Assembly (NCBI GenBank): GCA_021647785.1
Contig: JAKIUC010000003.1
Coordinates: 58,985 to 122,984 of the forward strand
Length of the DNA stretch: 64,000 bases
DNA from: Melioribacteraceae bacterium
GTDB lineage: Bacteria; Bacteroidota; Ignavibacteria; Ignavibacteriales; Melioribacteraceae
Reading direction: 5' to 3'
The position numbers and the translations under genes are program-made. The notes beneath the pieces were generated by a model. It was not told the DNA's origin and did no database searches. It saw nothing but the letters and a program-made list of their open reading frames with translations. This document shows positions 35,838-45,008 of this stretch, piece after piece. Position 1 is the first letter of the stretch. Each line of letters begins with the position of its first letter.

Positions 35838-37109
35838 TTATTCTATTTTTCGGTTTAACAGCCATCTTCTTTTTTTCAATATTTCATTTATATCTTTATC
35901 CAATGCTGCTAAGGCTTCATCTACCGTCATTACTTCCCTCACAGTATATTCAGTATATTGCTGAACCTTTGAAAATGCAATCTGCTCCCACTCTGCAATT
36001 TTAGGTGTTGCTTTTACATTTAAAAATTGTTTATAAAAAACCTTCATATATTTATCATTAACAAACACTGAATCATTCCACGCATTTTTAACGGCAGGTA
36101 AATTGTTCAACAATTTATAAAACTTTATTTGAACATTTTTACGCGATAAAAATTCGATTAATTTCCATGCTTCTTCTTTTACTTCAGATTTACTATTAAT
36201 TACCAAACTTGACCCGCCAGCTAAAGAAGCCCCTGGATATTTATCGGTGGGCGAAGGTAACGGTGCTATCATCCAGCTATTTTCTAAGGAATCTGTTAAC
36301 CAAAATTTAAAATCTTTTATATTCCACGGACCTGATATATAGATGGAAAAGTATTCATCCTTAAATCCCTGAAAAATATTATTTACTTTTGTCATTCCTA
36401 TTGGTGCAAGTTTTTCTTTATGGAACTTAGTGAGAAATGTGAAAGCTTCCTTAAATTCAGCAGATGAAAAATTACCGTATGAATTATTTGATTTTAACAA
36501 TTTTGCATTATTCTGCAACCCCCAAATAATAAAAGGTGCCCATTCATTTGAGGGTAAATAAATGGCAAATTTATTTTCATCTGCAAGAACTTTTTTAATG
36601 CTTTTTGAAACTTCATATAATTCATCCCAAGTTCTGGGTGGATGCTCATATCCTGCCCTTTTCAGAATATCGGTTCTATAGTACAACACACGTGTATCAA
36701 TGTACCAAGGTATTCCATAAATGGTTGAATCCAAAACGTTAGTATCCCAAATACCCTGGAAATAATTAGATTGATCTATGCTTGTAGATTTATCTACAAA
36801 CTCCGTAAGATTTTCAATAGCAGAAAGTGAATGGAATTGCGGAACCCAAGTATTCCCAAGTTGAAATAAGTCGGGAAGTTTTTCACTGGCAAATGCAGTT
36901 ATTAGTTTTTCCTGTGCTGCCGTCCATGGAACTTGCTGAACCGTTACTTTAATATTTGGGTTCTCTTTTTCAAATTCAGGCAAAAGTTGAGAGACGTATT
37001 CACCCTCAGCTCCCATTGCCCAAAATTTTATTACTGTTGGTTCGTTCTCTGATTTTACACACCCCAAAATAAAAATCAAGAATAGAACAGCTATTTTTCT
37101 TTTGCACAT
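35838..37109 (-). CDS. Extracellular sugar-binding lipoprotein of the ABC importer
   Basis: The 423-aa protein has a lipoprotein signal (IAVLFLIFILGC) and the family 1 sugar-binding fold: VIKFWAMGAEGEYVSQLLPE at the N-terminus, ITAFASEKLPDLFQLGNTWV, then YGIPWYIDTRVLYYRTDIL and LAGGSSLVINSKSEVKEEAWKL. The acylated protein would be tethered on the periplasmic side and deliver oligosaccharides to the MalF/MalG pair. Binding-site aromatic residues (several Trp, for example in IPWYID and NEWAPFIIWGL) fit carbohydrate stacking. It is encoded 1 nt after the GH144-like gene, so enzyme and binding protein are produced together. Confidence 0.9.
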   Translation of the reverse strand: MCKRKIAVLFLIFILGCVKSENEPTVIKFWAMGAEGEYVSQLLPEFEKENPNIKVTVQQVPWTAAQEKLITAFASEKLPDLFQLGNTWVPQFHSLSAIENLTEFVDKSTSIDQSNYFQGIWDTNVLDSTIYGIPWYIDTRVLYYRTDILKRAGYEHPPRTWDELYEVSKSIKKVLADENKFAIYLPSNEWAPFIIWGLQNNAKLLKSNNSYGNFSSAEFKEAFTFLTKFHKEKLAPIGMTKVNNIFQGFKDEYFSIYISGPWNIKDFKFWLTDSLENSWMIAPLPSPTDKYPGASLAGGSSLVINSKSEVKEEAWKLIEFLSRKNVQIKFYKLLNNLPAVKNAWNDSVFVNDKYMKVFYKQFLNVKATPKIAEWEQIAFSKVQQYTEYTVREVMTVDEALAALDKDINEILKKRRWLLNRKIE

Positions 37110-37110
37110 A

Positions 37111-39501
37111 CTATTTCAGCAACATAAGTTTTTTAACATCTGAAAATTGATTGGTAGATATTTTATAAAAATAAACTCCTGAGCTTAAATTAACTCCATT
37201 AAAAGATACTTCGTAAGTACCAGGCTGCTTTTCTTCATTAACTAAAGTAGATATCTTTTCTCCAATTAAATTAAAAACCTCAAGTTTAACATTAGATGTG
37301 TTAGGTATTGAATATTTAATCTGGGTTGAAGGGTTAAAAGGATTTGGATAATTCTCATACAATTTAAAATCTAATTCAGTTGAAGTTTCTTCACCAAGGT
37401 CTGTTAAATCTTCTTTAAATCCTATTGCGTTAAGCATTGGTTGAATTTCAGGATTTGCCATAAATAAATTCCATAATAATGAGGTGCGGTAATTCTCTAC
37501 CATAATTATGATTGGTCCTTGATCAATTGCAAGATAACTTGACGCATACCAGTTTTGCTGCGGATTAAAAGCATCTCTAAATCCGTAAATTCCCCAAATT
37601 TCTTCACCGTAATTGTTATAAAAGTTCTTAAAAGCTGCAATAGATTCTGTAGGTGTATAGGGCATTGATGAAAGAGCGGCTGTTGGTGTAATTGTGCCAT
37701 TATCCCTTACAAAGGGTTCGTGTGCCGAGTAACCGAAAGGATCATCACTAGCAGTTAAACCCCATGTGTTTTCATCATAACCCGCAAAGCCTCCTGGATT
37801 TTCAATACAATAGGCTCTATTGATTAAAGTATGATCCCGATTATTGATAAAGTAATTTGTGTAATCATCTTTAATGCCCCGCGGATCGAACCCCAGAAAT
37901 GAATAATGTGCGAAGAATAATGGTCCGCCGTAATCCCACCCAACATCAAGCTGGTACCCATAAAAAGATTTTCCGTTTAAATAATATGAAGCACCAGCCC
38001 AACCATCGTGATACATACTTGCCGGAATTGGATATGTAGGAGAGGCAATTGCAAGAAGATAAGTTATCATTGTTTCATTCCAACCAATTAGTTGAAAATT
38101 CATCTCCCAACCATAATTTGGTGACCAATGCCAGTAAAGCACATTACTTGAAGGAGTTCGGCGGTACCAACTCCACTCAACTGATTCCCAAATATTTGTA
38201 ATTAAATCTCTAATATTCATCTCATCAGAAGTTGTTTTATCAAAATATTGACGTGCTGTAAGGAGCCCTTGTATTAAAAATGCAGTTTCAACAAGATCAC
38301 CACCATCATCTTTTTGACTAAAAGGGATAGCTGCACCTGTTTCACCATTCATCCAATGAGGATAAGCACCATGGAACCTATCCGCATCATTTTCAAGAAA
38401 GTTTAATATTTTGAGCATTCGTTCAATTCCCTCGGCTCTTGTAATAAATTCTCTTTCAATACCAACAAGAATTGCCATCACTCCCATACCAGAGCCACCC
38501 ATAGTAACGGTATTTTCAGAGCCATACCGTTCACGTGTTAAACCAGAAACAGGATGAGCATAATCCCAAAAATATCGGAAGTTAGCTTCTACAAGCATTG
38601 TTAAAAGTTCGTCATCACTCATTGGAATAGTTTCTGATGTGGTGGCTTCGCTTAAACCCGATTCATTCATACTCCAATCTACCGCAGTAACTTTATATGA
38701 ATTAGAAATACCAGTTTCACCAATATAATCTGTAAAAAAACGGTCATCCTTCGAAGCATTTCCTATGTGAATGTATGTATTGTTTTCCAGCCGATAAATG
38801 TTATATGCATCCAAATCTTCTTCGGTATTTGGGCTCCACATCACATCTATATGGTTTTGATACCCTTTTGAAGAGACACCAATAGGCACACTTGGTGGAG
38901 TAATATCGCCACCCCCTTCAGAAGTCATTCTAATTTCATCTAAATATAGAGTATGTTCAGTTCCGTCGGCTATATTCTGCCCGTAGAAAATTGTTTTTAT
39001 TTTTGTCAAATCTGCACTACCAGCATTATCTTTAAATATTTGGATGGGAATTTTAATATTAGTCCATACACTTGCCTGAATATCATTGGAAAAAGAAGTA
39101 ATAGATATTTTTTCAGTTTTAGTATTGTTTAAATCTTCGAGATAAATAAGTGGAAGGTTAGCAGATGTAATTAAAGTTTCGGTAAAAACCCAAAATGAAA
39201 GTGTATCTTTCTGATTAATATCGTGTCCAATCCATCCAGCTTCCGCAACGGCAAAGCCCCAATCTCCGCCAGTCATTGAAGTCCAGTGTAGCATTAAGGA
39301 ATTTGGTGCCGAATAAAAATGATCTTCCGATACAGGAAATTTTTCCCCAACGCGTTCCAAAATACTAGGTGAGTTTACATAACCCCAGCTTGGATCATAA
39401 GATGTATTTGTTGGACTGTTAGAGAAGAAAACAAAATCTTGTGCATTGATGAAAGTAGAAATCATCAATGTTACCAATGAAATTAAAAATATCTTTCTCA
39501 T
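37111..39501 (-). CDS. T9SS-secreted GH144-like (glycoamylase-fold) beta-glucanase
   Basis: The 796-aa protein has a signal peptide (ending INAQ), a carbohydrate-binding beta-sandwich (about 25-195), an FN3 module (about 200-290), then the catalytic (alpha/alpha)6 domain (about 300-700) and a T9SS type A tail (NYPNPFNPSTQIKYSI ... GVYFYKISTN ... KKLMLLK). Catalytic-domain motifs are FRYFWDYAHPVSGLTRERYG, TMGGSGMGVMAILVGIEREF, KDDGGDLVETAFLIQGLL, IGWNETMITYLLA and AIDQGPIIIMVENYRTSLLW. These match the 'glycoamylase' Pfam family that contains GH144 endo-beta-1,2-glucanases. Related GH families share this fold, so beta-1,2-specificity is inferred, helped by GH94 and GH3 neighbours. Secretion to the cell surface via T9SS fits first-step polymer cleavage. 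Confidence 0.82.
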   Translation of the reverse strand: MRKIFLISLVTLMISTFINAQDFVFFSNSPTNTSYDPSWGYVNSPSILERVGEKFPVSEDHFYSAPNSLMLHWTSMTGGDWGFAVAEAGWIGHDINQKDTLSFWVFTETLITSANLPLIYLEDLNNTKTEKISITSFSNDIQASVWTNIKIPIQIFKDNAGSADLTKIKTIFYGQNIADGTEHTLYLDEIRMTSEGGGDITPPSVPIGVSSKGYQNHIDVMWSPNTEEDLDAYNIYRLENNTYIHIGNASKDDRFFTDYIGETGISNSYKVTAVDWSMNESGLSEATTSETIPMSDDELLTMLVEANFRYFWDYAHPVSGLTRERYGSENTVTMGGSGMGVMAILVGIEREFITRAEGIERMLKILNFLENDADRFHGAYPHWMNGETGAAIPFSQKDDGGDLVETAFLIQGLLTARQYFDKTTSDEMNIRDLITNIWESVEWSWYRRTPSSNVLYWHWSPNYGWEMNFQLIGWNETMITYLLAIASPTYPIPASMYHDGWAGASYYLNGKSFYGYQLDVGWDYGGPLFFAHYSFLGFDPRGIKDDYTNYFINNRDHTLINRAYCIENPGGFAGYDENTWGLTASDDPFGYSAHEPFVRDNGTITPTAALSSMPYTPTESIAAFKNFYNNYGEEIWGIYGFRDAFNPQQNWYASSYLAIDQGPIIIMVENYRTSLLWNLFMANPEIQPMLNAIGFKEDLTDLGEETSTELDFKLYENYPNPFNPSTQIKYSIPNTSNVKLEVFNLIGEKISTLVNEEKQPGTYEVSFNGVNLSSGVYFYKISTNQFSDVKKLMLLK

Positions 39502-39502
39502 A

Positions 39503-41569
39503 TTATCTCCATCCTAATTTATTATCTAAAATTTTTATTTGTTCCTTACTTTCACAAAGAATTTTATTTGTAGAATCAAAAAGTTTAACGCTCAAAAATC
39601 CTTCTATTTTTTTACTTGATAATTTTACTTTAAATTTTTTATCATCTAAATATTTAATTGAATCTTCTTTAATAAGGATTTTTTTAACTCTAACTAATTC
39701 ATTATTCTCAATTGATACAACAAGAGTTAAATTGTGAAATGTTGTATGGAGGTCATTGATAATCCATAAATCCATAAATAGTTCAGCATCAACTTGATAC
39801 TTCTTTTTTTTCAGATTTAAAGAGATAAATAATGGCTCAAAATTTTTTCTTAATATCGAATATCCTAACTTCTTTTTTCCATAATAATCAATTACTGACC
39901 AGCTAATTGAATCCCAACAATCGATAAACATAAATTGAAAAATGCCTGTTATACCATCGTTTTTCTTTCTTCGATAGAAATTAATAGCCTTATAAATTAA
40001 TTCGGCTTGATAATTTTGTGAATTAACAATAAACTTTTCAATGTTTTCACCTATCTGAATACCTGCCAGATTAAATGTTTGCTCATACTGAAAATTGTGG
40101 TATTCCCAATTGTCCCAATTTAACTTACTAATATCTTCTTCCGATAAAATTCTTTTAAGTGAAGTAAGTTCCGGTATTGCTTGTGCACCAAACTCAGTAA
40201 CAAGCGGACCCATTGGAGCAGCGGAATAATGTTCCAAATTTCCCCAATACCATCCTTCGTAAGGATGCTCCTCATAGTTTGAGGCTATGCGAACTATACG
40301 GGACTGATCTTCCTCCATAACTGCATCTAACAAATAACTATCTAAAGTCTCAATTTGTTCACCAGGTTCGTTATGGCAGCACCAAAAAACAATGGATGGA
40401 TGATTATAAAATTGATTAACCATATCCTTAATTTGAGATATTGCATTTATTTTAAATTCTGTGGATGTGTCGTATGTCCATTGAAGTGCAAAATCTTGCC
40501 AAACAAGTATTCCTGCTTTATCTAACTCTTGATATAATTCTTTTCTATTTACATGTGCATGCACTCGTACAATATTAATATTAGCTTCTCTTAACCATGC
40601 AACCAGTTCTTTAATTCTTGATTTAGAGAGGCTACTTAGAAATTGTTCCGGAATGATATTGGTACCTCGCAAAAACAATCTTTTTTGATTAATTATAAAT
40701 TCTGATTTTTCACTAAGTTTAACTTCTCTTATTCCGATAGAAGCACTGATTAGATTAAAATGCTTAGATGAAATTTTAATATTAGTAAGTGTTGGTTTAC
40801 CTAATTCCCATGGATACCAAAATTCAGGTTCTTCAACCTTGATAATAGCGGTTGCCTGACCTCCAGTTGGATTAATATCAAAACTAATTTTAATGGTTTC
40901 AGTTTTTTTGATACCTGATTTAATCTCAATTTTTGTTTCAATATTTGTTTGCTCCTTTAAGAATGTTCTATATTGAAATGTTATTTTTATCTCAACTAAT
41001 TCATTAGTTATTATTGGTTGGAGTTTCAGATTATCGATAAGTACTTCTTTTTCGGTAACCAAATTCACGTCATTCCAAATACCGCCTGTATTTTTATTCT
41101 GACCTTTAGCTAAACTCCAACCACCTGGTCGGCAATCGTGATGATTAAAAATTCCTTTTATTAATTGTTTTTTATCTGGCCAAGTTTTTCCTACTTCCTC
41201 TTTTGGAGATGTAACCCGAACAATTAATGTATTATTTTTTGGTGTTAGAATAGAATCTTTAAGTAAAAAATCAAATGATTGAAAATACCCTTCGTGAGAA
41301 CCAACGAATTCCCAGTTTACCCAAACTTCTGCAAAATAATCAACACCTCCAAAACAAATTCGTCTCTTTCCTTTAGTTCTATAATTATCGAAGTTTCTAA
41401 CAAACCAAATAGTTCCCGAATAATTTTTTAATCCCTCCAATTCCCAATTAGAGGGAATGCTCATTGAACCAGTATATTCTTTATGATTTACTTTTGCCTT
41501 TATTTGTTCAACAGAAAATTCTGAACCAGTATCAGAAATATAATTCCATATGCCGTTTAATTTTTTCAT
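39503..41569 (-). CDS. GH2 family glycoside hydrolase
   Basis: The 688-aa protein has no signal peptide and is probably cytoplasmic. It has the GH2 order: jelly-roll sugar-binding domain (about 1-170, with NWELEGLKNYSGTIWFVRNF and VWVNWEFVGSHEGYFQSFDF), an Ig-like domain, then the TIM barrel (FLRGTNIIPEQFL, ANINIVRVHAHVNRKELY). The acid/base Glu is in WCCHNEPGEQ (near residue 400) and the nucleophile in LVTEFGAQAIPEL (near 458). GH2 includes beta-galactosidases, beta-mannosidases, beta-glucuronidases and exo-glucosaminidases; the motifs do not settle which, though beta-mannosidase- or glucosaminidase-like is plausible. Its ATG overlaps the stop of the GH94 gene (TAATG), implying coupled translation and a shared substrate. 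Confidence 0.88.
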   Translation of the reverse strand: MKKLNGIWNYISDTGSEFSVEQIKAKVNHKEYTGSMSIPSNWELEGLKNYSGTIWFVRNFDNYRTKGKRRICFGGVDYFAEVWVNWEFVGSHEGYFQSFDFLLKDSILTPKNNTLIVRVTSPKEEVGKTWPDKKQLIKGIFNHHDCRPGGWSLAKGQNKNTGGIWNDVNLVTEKEVLIDNLKLQPIITNELVEIKITFQYRTFLKEQTNIETKIEIKSGIKKTETIKISFDINPTGGQATAIIKVEEPEFWYPWELGKPTLTNIKISSKHFNLISASIGIREVKLSEKSEFIINQKRLFLRGTNIIPEQFLSSLSKSRIKELVAWLREANINIVRVHAHVNRKELYQELDKAGILVWQDFALQWTYDTSTEFKINAISQIKDMVNQFYNHPSIVFWCCHNEPGEQIETLDSYLLDAVMEEDQSRIVRIASNYEEHPYEGWYWGNLEHYSAAPMGPLVTEFGAQAIPELTSLKRILSEEDISKLNWDNWEYHNFQYEQTFNLAGIQIGENIEKFIVNSQNYQAELIYKAINFYRRKKNDGITGIFQFMFIDCWDSISWSVIDYYGKKKLGYSILRKNFEPLFISLNLKKKKYQVDAELFMDLWIINDLHTTFHNLTLVVSIENNELVRVKKILIKEDSIKYLDDKKFKVKLSSKKIEGFLSVKLFDSTNKILCESKEQIKILDNKLGWR

Positions 41570-43947
41570 TACTTTTTAATCAATGTTGCAATTACATTTA
41601 CTTTTTGTTCAGTAAAATCATCCAAAATATTCATGGGCTGTTTTACACCATTAACAATTAATTCAACATTTCCTGAAGATAAACCATCAGGATTATTAAC
41701 GGTTATATTAAATTCAGTTCCTCTAAACATTCGTTTTATTTTGAATGAATTCCAATTTTCAGGTATGTGCGGATCAATAATTAACCCATTCTTTGAAGCA
41801 CGGATTCCTAAAATCCAGTCAACAATATTTTTTTGATACCAAGAAGCTGACCCGGTGTACCATGTCCAACCACCCATACCATAATTTGGGGAGTCAGGTC
41901 CATCAACATTACCAGGTAATACATATGGTTCAGCTACATATTCATCCGGATTTTTTCCAGCATTTATAGGGTTCATTCTTTGAGCTACTTCATTTGCAAA
42001 ACTATCTTCACCAATTTTTGCAAAAGCCCAAATAGCCCAAGTAGAAGCATGAGAATATAGACCTCCATTTTCCCTACGCCCAGCAGCATAACGGGAAAGA
42101 TATCCAATAAATTTATCAGGTGAGGTGTATGCCGGTTGAAGCAAGAGACAACCATTTTTCTTCAATAATTTCTCCTTTACTGAATTCATTGCAATTTGTT
42201 GTTTTTCTTCTGTAGCAATTGAACTTATAACGGACCAAGTTTGAGGATTTAAATAAATCTTTCCATTACTACACTCCGAACTACCAATTATTTCACCAGA
42301 ATCTTTTGTTGCTCTAATAAACCATTCACCATCCCAAGAATGCAAATTAAAGTTCTTTTTTAGTTTTTCGGCTGCTTCCAAATAGAGAACTGAGTATTCA
42401 TCTTTTCCAATCTTCTTACTTAATTCAGCAAAATCTATAAGTATTAAATATAAAAATTCAGATAGCCAGAAAGACTCACCTTTCATTTCAAGACCAACTC
42501 CACTCATCCCATCATTCCAATCTCCTGCACCAATTAGAGGAATTCCACGTTCACTAAATCTCGTTAAAACTTTTTCGATGGCTAATCTGCAATGTTCATA
42601 AATTGAGGCTTTAGAATTTGGTTCATCATAAAATGTTTCTTCTTCTTCAAGAATTTTGTAATCGCAAGTCTCTAATATATAATGGTTTAATACAAATGGG
42701 AGCCACAATAGATCATCTGTCATTTCCGTTTTTAGTCCTGTTTCCGATATTGGATGCCACCAATGTAGAACCTCTCCATTCACAAATTGGTGCTTAGCGT
42801 GTAGTTTAATCTGATTTTTAGTAAGTTCAGGATTGATGGGAAGGAAAACTAAACTATCCTGTAATTGATCTCTGAAACCAAACGCACCGCTTTGCTGGTA
42901 GTATGCTGTTCTTCCCCATAATCTTGCGGATATTGCTTGATACCTCGACCACGTATTCACCATATAATTTAACGAAGTATCGGGTGTTTCAATATTTAAC
43001 GTTCCTAAAATATCATTCCATTTTTGAGCAACATTTTCAAAAGCTTCATCAATTAAATTGTTCGAATTATATTTTTGAAGACTACTCTTTAAATCATTTT
43101 TACTTAGTCCTAAGAAGAATTGTAGTCTCTCTTCCGATTTAGATGGTAATGAAACATCAATTTTTAAAGAGGCAATTGAATCATTAAAAGTGCCAGTAGT
43201 TTGTGTCATTATTCCAGTGCTTACTGCTTTGGGTTTATCAAGAGAGCCATAATTACCAATAAATTTTTCTTTATCCCCTTCGTAACTTGTTGGAGTTTTA
43301 CTGCATGTAAAAAAGCCAGTGTATTCATATTCGGTATTCCAATGGCCACGGTCCCCTATGGGTATATCCCAAAGTCTTTTTCTTGCCTTAATTCCTTTAA
43401 TACTTTCATCAAATTCAGTTTCGAGAAACTGTTTATGAAACTCACGATGATGGTCAGCCGATGAACCAAGCACCCATTCAAAATATGTAAAGAATGATAA
43501 ATCTACTTCATCGTTATTATTATTTGCAACAGTAATATCCCAAATTTCAAGCGATTCATTAAATGGAACAAACATTATTAGTTTTATCTCTATCCCTTTA
43601 TATATAGTAATAAACTTTGTATAACCAATACCATGGCGGCATTCATAATGATCCAAATCAGTTTTTACAGGGCTCCAAGTTGGGTTCCAAATTTCGCCAG
43701 TTTTGTTATTTTTTACATAAATATATTTACCCCAATCATCTTTTATTAAGTCTTGATGCCAACGAGTAATTCTGTTAAACTCGGAATGTTCTTTCCAGCT
43801 AAATCCACCACCAGTTTGCGATATAACCATTCCATAATTGCCATTAGAAATTACATTAATCCAAGGTTTTGGTGTCTGCTGATTTTTTATTACATATTCT
43901 TTCCCATTGTTATCAAAATATCCATATTTTGTTTCAAAAGTTTTCAT
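41569..43947 (-). CDS. GH94 glycoside phosphorylase (cellobiose/oligoglucan phosphorylase-like)
   Basis: The 792-aa protein lacks a signal peptide. It opens YGYFDNNGKEYVI, TPKPWINVISNGNYGMVIS and TGGGFSWKEHSEFNRITRWH, the N-terminal beta-sandwich of GH94. The (alpha/alpha)6 domain follows with WGRTAYYQQSGAFGFRDQLQ, the general-acid motif IGAGDWNDGMSGVG (Asp near 475) and GMGGWTWYTGSASWYQK, which forms the phosphate and sugar site. GH94 enzymes cleave beta-glucosides with inorganic phosphate, giving alpha-glucose-1-phosphate and saving ATP. Size and motifs are nearest to cellobiose-type members. Laminaribiose, cellobionate and beta-1,2-oligoglucan phosphorylases belong to the same family, so the linkage is open. 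Coupled to GH2 and near an ABC importer, it should act on imported oligosaccharides. Confidence 0.9.
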   Translation of the reverse strand: MKTFETKYGYFDNNGKEYVIKNQQTPKPWINVISNGNYGMVISQTGGGFSWKEHSEFNRITRWHQDLIKDDWGKYIYVKNNKTGEIWNPTWSPVKTDLDHYECRHGIGYTKFITIYKGIEIKLIMFVPFNESLEIWDITVANNNNDEVDLSFFTYFEWVLGSSADHHREFHKQFLETEFDESIKGIKARKRLWDIPIGDRGHWNTEYEYTGFFTCSKTPTSYEGDKEKFIGNYGSLDKPKAVSTGIMTQTTGTFNDSIASLKIDVSLPSKSEERLQFFLGLSKNDLKSSLQKYNSNNLIDEAFENVAQKWNDILGTLNIETPDTSLNYMVNTWSRYQAISARLWGRTAYYQQSGAFGFRDQLQDSLVFLPINPELTKNQIKLHAKHQFVNGEVLHWWHPISETGLKTEMTDDLLWLPFVLNHYILETCDYKILEEEETFYDEPNSKASIYEHCRLAIEKVLTRFSERGIPLIGAGDWNDGMSGVGLEMKGESFWLSEFLYLILIDFAELSKKIGKDEYSVLYLEAAEKLKKNFNLHSWDGEWFIRATKDSGEIIGSSECSNGKIYLNPQTWSVISSIATEEKQQIAMNSVKEKLLKKNGCLLLQPAYTSPDKFIGYLSRYAAGRRENGGLYSHASTWAIWAFAKIGEDSFANEVAQRMNPINAGKNPDEYVAEPYVLPGNVDGPDSPNYGMGGWTWYTGSASWYQKNIVDWILGIRASKNGLIIDPHIPENWNSFKIKRMFRGTEFNITVNNPDGLSSGNVELIVNGVKQPMNILDDFTEQKVNVIATLIKK

Positions 43948-43985
43948 TCTATAATTCCATTTTTATCAATAATTCTGTATGTTTT

Positions 43986-44996
43986 CTAAAAACCAATTTC
44001 TACCGAGAATCTATGAATATCATTTAATATTCCAAAGGTTGAGTATGAATAATCAACACTCAATGGGATAAAATCTGTGATGAAATATATAACCCCTACA
44101 CCGCCAGTTAAGCCCTCTTCTGAATCTCTTTTAAATAATGCTTTATATCCGCCTCTTAAATAGAATACTTCCTTAAATCCATATTCAAAACCAATGTTTA
44201 CATATTCGTTATAGTCATTTGGTTTTACGGCATCGCAGCTAAAAAGCAAACTATTCGTTTCACTCCTTAAAAGTTGGTAGGTTAATCCAACTTTAAACAA
44301 TAAAGGTAAATCCCAACTATCCATTTTAATTTCGGAAAATATTTTATCACTATTTCCTTTTGAATTTGGATCAAATGAATAATAGATAAAATTATCCTCA
44401 CCTTCATATTTAATTTGTGAACCAACATTTGTAACAGCCATACCTATAGTTAACCCTTCAATTGGAGATTTATAAAGCAACCCAACATCTAATGCAAATG
44501 CAGAAGCATACATGTGCCAAATATTTTGCGAAATGTATTTACCAGTAAACCCCATACTAAATTCATTAGTAATGTTTAATGCATAAGATATTCCCAAAGC
44601 CAAATCAGTAGCTGAAAAATATTCTCCAGTTCCATCTTGATAAAACTCATTTGTTACTTCCATATCGGGCATTGATAAAGAAGTATAACTCAGTGCAAGA
44701 GCATGATCTTCGGAAATTTTTAGAACTAATCCTGCATAGCTGTGATTTGTTTCAGCAAACCAATATGTATGGCTAAAAGTGACAGAATTAGTTTTCAGTT
44801 TTGATATTCCAGCAGGGTTCCAATATATTGCGGAGGCGTCATCTGCTGCAGCAACAAATGCACCACCCATAGCTGCAGATCTCGCTCCAACTTCTATTTT
44901 CAGAAATTGTCCTGCACTACTTCCCGCAAATGTTTGAGAATATACTTTTCCTGAATATAATAGAGAAATAAATATTAGTGATAAAAATATTTTCAT
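43986..44996 (-). CDS. PorV/PorQ-family outer-membrane beta-barrel protein
   Basis: The 336-aa protein has a signal peptide (KIFLSLIFISLLYSGKVYSQ). The family hallmark follows: SSAGQFLKIEVGARSAAMGG, then AFVAAADDASAIYWNPAGIS. The rest consists of FadL-like barrel strands to the C-terminal aromatic (FSVEIGF). PorV binds T9SS cargo at the translocon SprA and shuttles it to the surface attachment complex; PorQ acts with the sortase PorU/PorZ group. Here the gene lies 12 nt after a T9SS-tailed surface protein gene and 38 nt before GH94, inside a carbohydrate locus and away from T9SS core genes. A locus-dedicated carrier for the neighbouring cargo is a reasonable inference. Confidence 0.85.
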   Translation of the reverse strand: MKIFLSLIFISLLYSGKVYSQTFAGSSAGQFLKIEVGARSAAMGGAFVAAADDASAIYWNPAGISKLKTNSVTFSHTYWFAETNHSYAGLVLKISEDHALALSYTSLSMPDMEVTNEFYQDGTGEYFSATDLALGISYALNITNEFSMGFTGKYISQNIWHMYASAFALDVGLLYKSPIEGLTIGMAVTNVGSQIKYEGEDNFIYYSFDPNSKGNSDKIFSEIKMDSWDLPLLFKVGLTYQLLRSETNSLLFSCDAVKPNDYNEYVNIGFEYGFKEVFYLRGGYKALFKRDSEEGLTGGVGVIYFITDFIPLSVDYSYSTFGILNDIHRFSVEIGF

Positions 44997-45008
44997 CCCA
45001 TTTCCAAA

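Noticed and set aside
37111..39501. Glucoamylase (starch-degrading) function
   Set aside because: The Pfam name of the fold suggests it, but the motif set and the GH94/GH3 context fit GH144-type beta-glucanases better; no starch-binding domain is seen.
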